Source: Chloroflexota bacterium
GTDB lineage: Bacteria; Chloroflexota; Anaerolineae; Promineifilales; Promineifilaceae
Direction of reading: 5' to 3'
Length of the DNA: 8,641 bases
Assembly (NCBI GenBank): GCA_008501785.1
Contig: QQUD01000865.1
Span: 1-8,641, forward strand
Shown here in pieces: positions 6,549 through 8,641 of this stretch (position 1 is the stretch's first letter; each line of letters begins with the position of its first letter). The translations under genes were made by a program, and so were the position numbers. The notes beneath the pieces were generated by a model. The model was not told the DNA's origin. It did no database searches and worked only from the letters and a program-made list of their open reading frames with translations.

Positions 6549-6770
6549 TTAAATGAGTCGATTTTTGCGAATGGCCCGGACGATGAGTCCGCTGATGAGA
6601 AGGGTGAAAAACATACCCGCAAACAGGGCTGCCGCGCGAGGTTCGAGTTCTTGATAGCTGGCGATGGTGCTTTGCAGGAAGATAATTTCGAGGATAACCC
6701 AGATGACGAGTAACGGCCGTTCCCACCAAGTCCTCTTTATCTCATCTGATCTATCTTGATTTTCATTCAT
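6549..6770 (-). CDS. rdhB: Reductive dehalogenase membrane anchor, RdhB2
   Basis: This is a 73-residue protein with two predicted membrane segments at about 19-38 and 48-66. They are separated by ELEPRAA (41-47), the same motif as in RdhB1. The chosen ATG at 6770 overlaps the rdhA2 end by 8 nt (ATGAATGA), a layout typical of translational coupling. An in-frame ATG at 6794 would add eight residues, but its GGAG lies too close to work as a ribosome binding site. Its job would be to hold RdhA2 at the outer face of the membrane. It is shorter than RdhB1 and lacks the first membrane segment seen there. The call is secure from context, less so from sequence alone. Confidence 0.85.
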   Translation of the reverse strand: MNENQDRSDEIKRTWWERPLLVIWVILEIIFLQSTIASYQELEPRAAALFAGMFFTLLISGLIVRAIRKNRLI

Positions 6771-8142
6771 TAGATCGTTCCGTATCAATGCCATACTCCG
6801 GTTGATCTAACTCCCACCATAACTCTGGGTCTTTCTTCGCTCCATAGCTAAATGCATCATCCATCGTGCGAAAAAATTGATCGCCAACAGGCAGTTGTGA
6901 AATGCTGGCCTTCACCCAATCATGAATCCACGCTTTATTTTTCTTCGCAAATGGACAAACCGCAAAACAGATGCCACAGTTTGTGCCAGCATGTTCTTCC
7001 ATATACGTTTTGCATTTCACTGAATCCTCAAAATATGCCTGGTGGCCAGGATTATTCCAGCCCCCTTTGATTTGCCAGCTTGGTTCATCTGCCAAGCTGA
7101 GAGCCGCCGGAGGACATGCCTCTGCACATTTTTTGCATTGGCGACAAAATTCCATAATGCCTGCATCAATTGGTTTGTCAGTAGCTAATGGCAAATCAGT
7201 AATCATTTTGAAAATGCGCACCATGGGGCCATATTCTGGGGTAATCAGGCGATTGAGACGAGAAAGTTCGCCCAAACCAGCCATTACGGCCAATGCCGGG
7301 GCAATACCTAAACCATTGGTGGTGGCTTCACCCAAGCCTTGATACCCTAACCCACGCAGAAATTCTTGAGTTCTGGCTTGGATGTGTGCGCCGCGATTGT
7401 AGGCGAGATCGGTTGTTTGGGAGGCCGTCACAGTAGGCGCACGTTTCAACGTTTCCTGAGACATCTGCACAGTGTACACAATTGCCCATCTCGCTTTGAA
7501 AGGAATGACACGTTTTTCGATGGTTTCGGAGGCTTCATCAACATGATCAAACACCAGTTCACGGCCATCTGGATCATACGAATAAATTAGTTTACGTGTG
7601 TTTTCATTTAGTTCGAGAAACCCAACCGTTGCGGCCCCAAAATGGCGCATAGCAGTACGTAAAATGCGAGCAGACTCAGCAGGTGAACCAGCCCATTTGG
7701 GTACGCCACGACTTTCTGGCGTGGGCGCATGCTTTGGGCCGAGGAATTTAAGACTGCTGCGGGTATCGCTGCTTTGGGCGCTGCGGAGCGCGTAATCTTT
7801 TAGCGTATATCCCGGAACATTGTCTAGAATTCGCTGTTTCTCATTTTGATCGCCAATCTCTTTTAACAGCCGAGCGTGTTCTTCACCAATATATTTGATG
7901 AAGCCAGCACCGCGCACAGTGTCGCGGGCATCAAAACGCTGGAGGCGATCCCAATCAATGCCGATGGTAGGCTGGTCAACAACACGCACCCACCAGGGGT
8001 GAATGGATTTACTGGATGTCTCCTGAGGCGGTGCTTGTGCGGCGAGGAACGGCATCAGGCTTTTGGTGGAAACGGCCGTTCCCGCCACCCCCGCCATACG
8101 TAAAAAATCTCTACGACTGATTTGTTGACGTTTTTTCGCCAT
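6763..8142 (-). CDS. rdhA: Reductive dehalogenase catalytic subunit, RdhA2
   Basis: This 459-residue protein has a Tat signal SRRDFLRMAG (9-18) followed by a hydrophobic stretch to about 36. The corrinoid-domain landmarks of RdhA are present: LRGLGY (262-267), GLGELSR (289-295), TPEYGP (301-306) and TDLPL (315-319). Fe-S motif 1 is CX2CX2CX3CP at 333-344 and motif 2 is CX11CX2CX3CP at 377-397. Y248, N276 and R309 match the Tyr/Asn/Arg positions noted in RdhA1. The two proteins align nearly end to end with long identical blocks in the core and differ mainly in the signal region, residues 80-135 and the C-terminus. They are diverged paralogues that may differ in substrate. The ATG is preceded by GAGGGAGAT. 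It lies 109 bp downstream of a broken response-regulator gene and is coupled to rdhB2. Confidence 0.93.
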   Translation of the reverse strand: MAKKRQQISRRDFLRMAGVAGTAVSTKSLMPFLAAQAPPQETSSKSIHPWWVRVVDQPTIGIDWDRLQRFDARDTVRGAGFIKYIGEEHARLLKEIGDQNEKQRILDNVPGYTLKDYALRSAQSSDTRSSLKFLGPKHAPTPESRGVPKWAGSPAESARILRTAMRHFGAATVGFLELNENTRKLIYSYDPDGRELVFDHVDEASETIEKRVIPFKARWAIVYTVQMSQETLKRAPTVTASQTTDLAYNRGAHIQARTQEFLRGLGYQGLGEATTNGLGIAPALAVMAGLGELSRLNRLITPEYGPMVRIFKMITDLPLATDKPIDAGIMEFCRQCKKCAEACPPAALSLADEPSWQIKGGWNNPGHQAYFEDSVKCKTYMEEHAGTNCGICFAVCPFAKKNKAWIHDWVKASISQLPVGDQFFRTMDDAFSYGAKKDPELWWELDQPEYGIDTERSNE

Positions 8143-8157
8143 TTCAAATCTCCCTCG

Positions 8158-8209
8158 TACCGTCCTTCATTCCTATTAACAGGTTAACAAAACTTGGTTG
8201 AGGACGGTA
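8158..8209. promoter_or_regulatory. Inverted repeat upstream of rdhA2 (candidate operator)
   Basis: TACCGTCCT (8158-8166) and AGGACGGTA (8201-8209) form a perfect 9-bp inverted repeat with a 34-bp spacer, 16-67 bp upstream of the rdhA2 ATG. The distal arm on the minus strand reads TACCGTCCTCAACC, sharing TCCTCAACC with the rdhA1 upstream repeat. The spacer holds TTAACAGGTTAAC, a short internal repeat. The proximal arm nearly touches the Shine-Dalgarno sequence, so a 5' UTR hairpin affecting translation is an alternative. Confidence 0.4.
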
Positions 8210-8225
8210 TCCGAATAAATCACTT

Positions 8226-8252
8226 ATTTTGTCAGGAATTTTCTGACAAAAT
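8226..8252. promoter_or_regulatory. Dyad ATTTTGTCAG-N7-CTGACAAAAT between regulator and rdhA2
   Basis: Ten-bp perfect arms (8226-8235 and 8243-8252) flank 7 nt; the outer arm touches the stop codon of the response-regulator remnant. There is no T-run after it on either strand, so it is a weak terminator at best. Its symmetry and position about 85 bp before rdhA2 also suit a protein-binding site. The half-site TTGTCA recurs in the TGTCA-CTT-TGACA dyad upstream of rdhA1. Confidence 0.4.
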
Positions 8253-8641
8253 TACGCATCATTCTCCAGCAGCCCCGCCCGCAGTGCGAAACGAATCAAA
8301 TCAGATCGATGCGAAAGACCTAGCTTTTCCATGGCGCGTTGGCGATAGGTATCCACCGTTTTCGGACTTAGCGCCAGCTTCTCACTGATTTCACGACTGG
8401 TAAAGCCAAGCGCGACCTGCCGCAAAACTTCTAATTCCCGATCTGAGAGCACCGTTAACAGACGGCTCTCCTCTTGTTTTTCCATCAAACGATCTACTAG
8501 AATCGTGGCGGCAGATGGATCGAGAAAACGTTGCCCAGCATGAACCGTGCGAATCGCCTAAAGCAGGTTTGCATGGGCTGCTGATTTGGGCACATAACCA
8601 TCGCTGCCCGCTTCCATGGCCTGCATCACCACGTCACGACC
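8252..8641 (-). pseudogene. NarL/FixJ-type response regulator (LuxR HTH), interrupted by an in-frame TAG; 5' end outside window
   Basis: Read in one frame from the right edge, 27 codons encode the end of a receiver domain (AMEAGSDGYVPKSAAHANLL, with the conserved Lys of the last strand). A TAG follows at 8560-8558. The same frame continues with AIRTVHAGQRFLDPSAATIL and a complete GerE/LuxR helix-turn-helix (LSDRELEVLRQVALGFTSRE to the end). Family members usually have Glu, Asp or Gln where the amber codon stands, so one base change from GAG or CAG explains it. As written, the receiver and DNA-binding domain are separated. Downstream ATG/TTG codons near 8488 lack a ribosome binding site. The gene would otherwise be a two-component regulator directly upstream of rdhA2 in the same direction. 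A sequencing error or stop readthrough is possible. Confidence 0.85.

Noticed and set aside
6771..6794. Longer rdhB2 start at 6794
   Set aside because: Its upstream GGAG is only two bases from the ATG, while the 6770 start gives a typical 8-nt coupled overlap with rdhA2.

Overview
All recognisable genes lie on the minus strand and read from the right edge to the left. The window looks like a respiratory organohalide-reduction locus from a bacterium, possibly Chloroflexota of the Anaerolineae type. That placement is inference only: it rests on the gene families, the moderate base composition and the repeat style (an iterated AACGGCCGTT palindrome and TGTCATTTCGA-bounded repeats), with no phylogenetic marker in view.

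Layout in transcription order. (1) 8641-8252: the C-terminal part of a NarL/FixJ-type response regulator, interrupted by one in-frame amber codon. (2) 8142-6549: rdhA2 and rdhB2, a Tat-exported reductive-dehalogenase catalytic subunit and its membrane anchor, overlapping by 8 nt. (3) 6361-4610: a membrane-anchored cytochrome with 12 predicted c-type hemes and a NapC/NirT-like N-terminus. (4) 4606-4441: a 166-bp repeat element with terminal inverted repeats, next to the cytochrome stop codon. (5) 4235-2401: rdhA1 and rdhB1, a second rdhAB pair, separated by a 176-bp gap rich in inverted repeats. (6) 2345-2112: a small FmdB-type zinc-ribbon protein. (7) 2083-2035: a perfect 49-bp palindrome. (8) 1995-553: NapG-like (Tat signal, four Fe-S clusters) and NapH-like (membrane, two ferredoxin clusters) proteins. 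(9) 277-1: the N-terminal part of an MBL-fold metal-dependent hydrolase, probably unrelated.

Proposed working model (inference): electrons from the quinol pool reach the exported corrinoid/Fe-S dehalogenases RdhA1 and RdhA2, held at the membrane by RdhB1 and RdhB2. They would travel through the 12-heme cytochrome and/or the NapGH-like Fe-S pair. The dodecaheme cytochrome between two rdhAB units is the most unusual part. The response regulator would have been a natural transcriptional controller, but it is broken as sequenced. Inverted repeats sharing a TCCTCAACC half-site lie upstream of both rdhA genes and may be operators.
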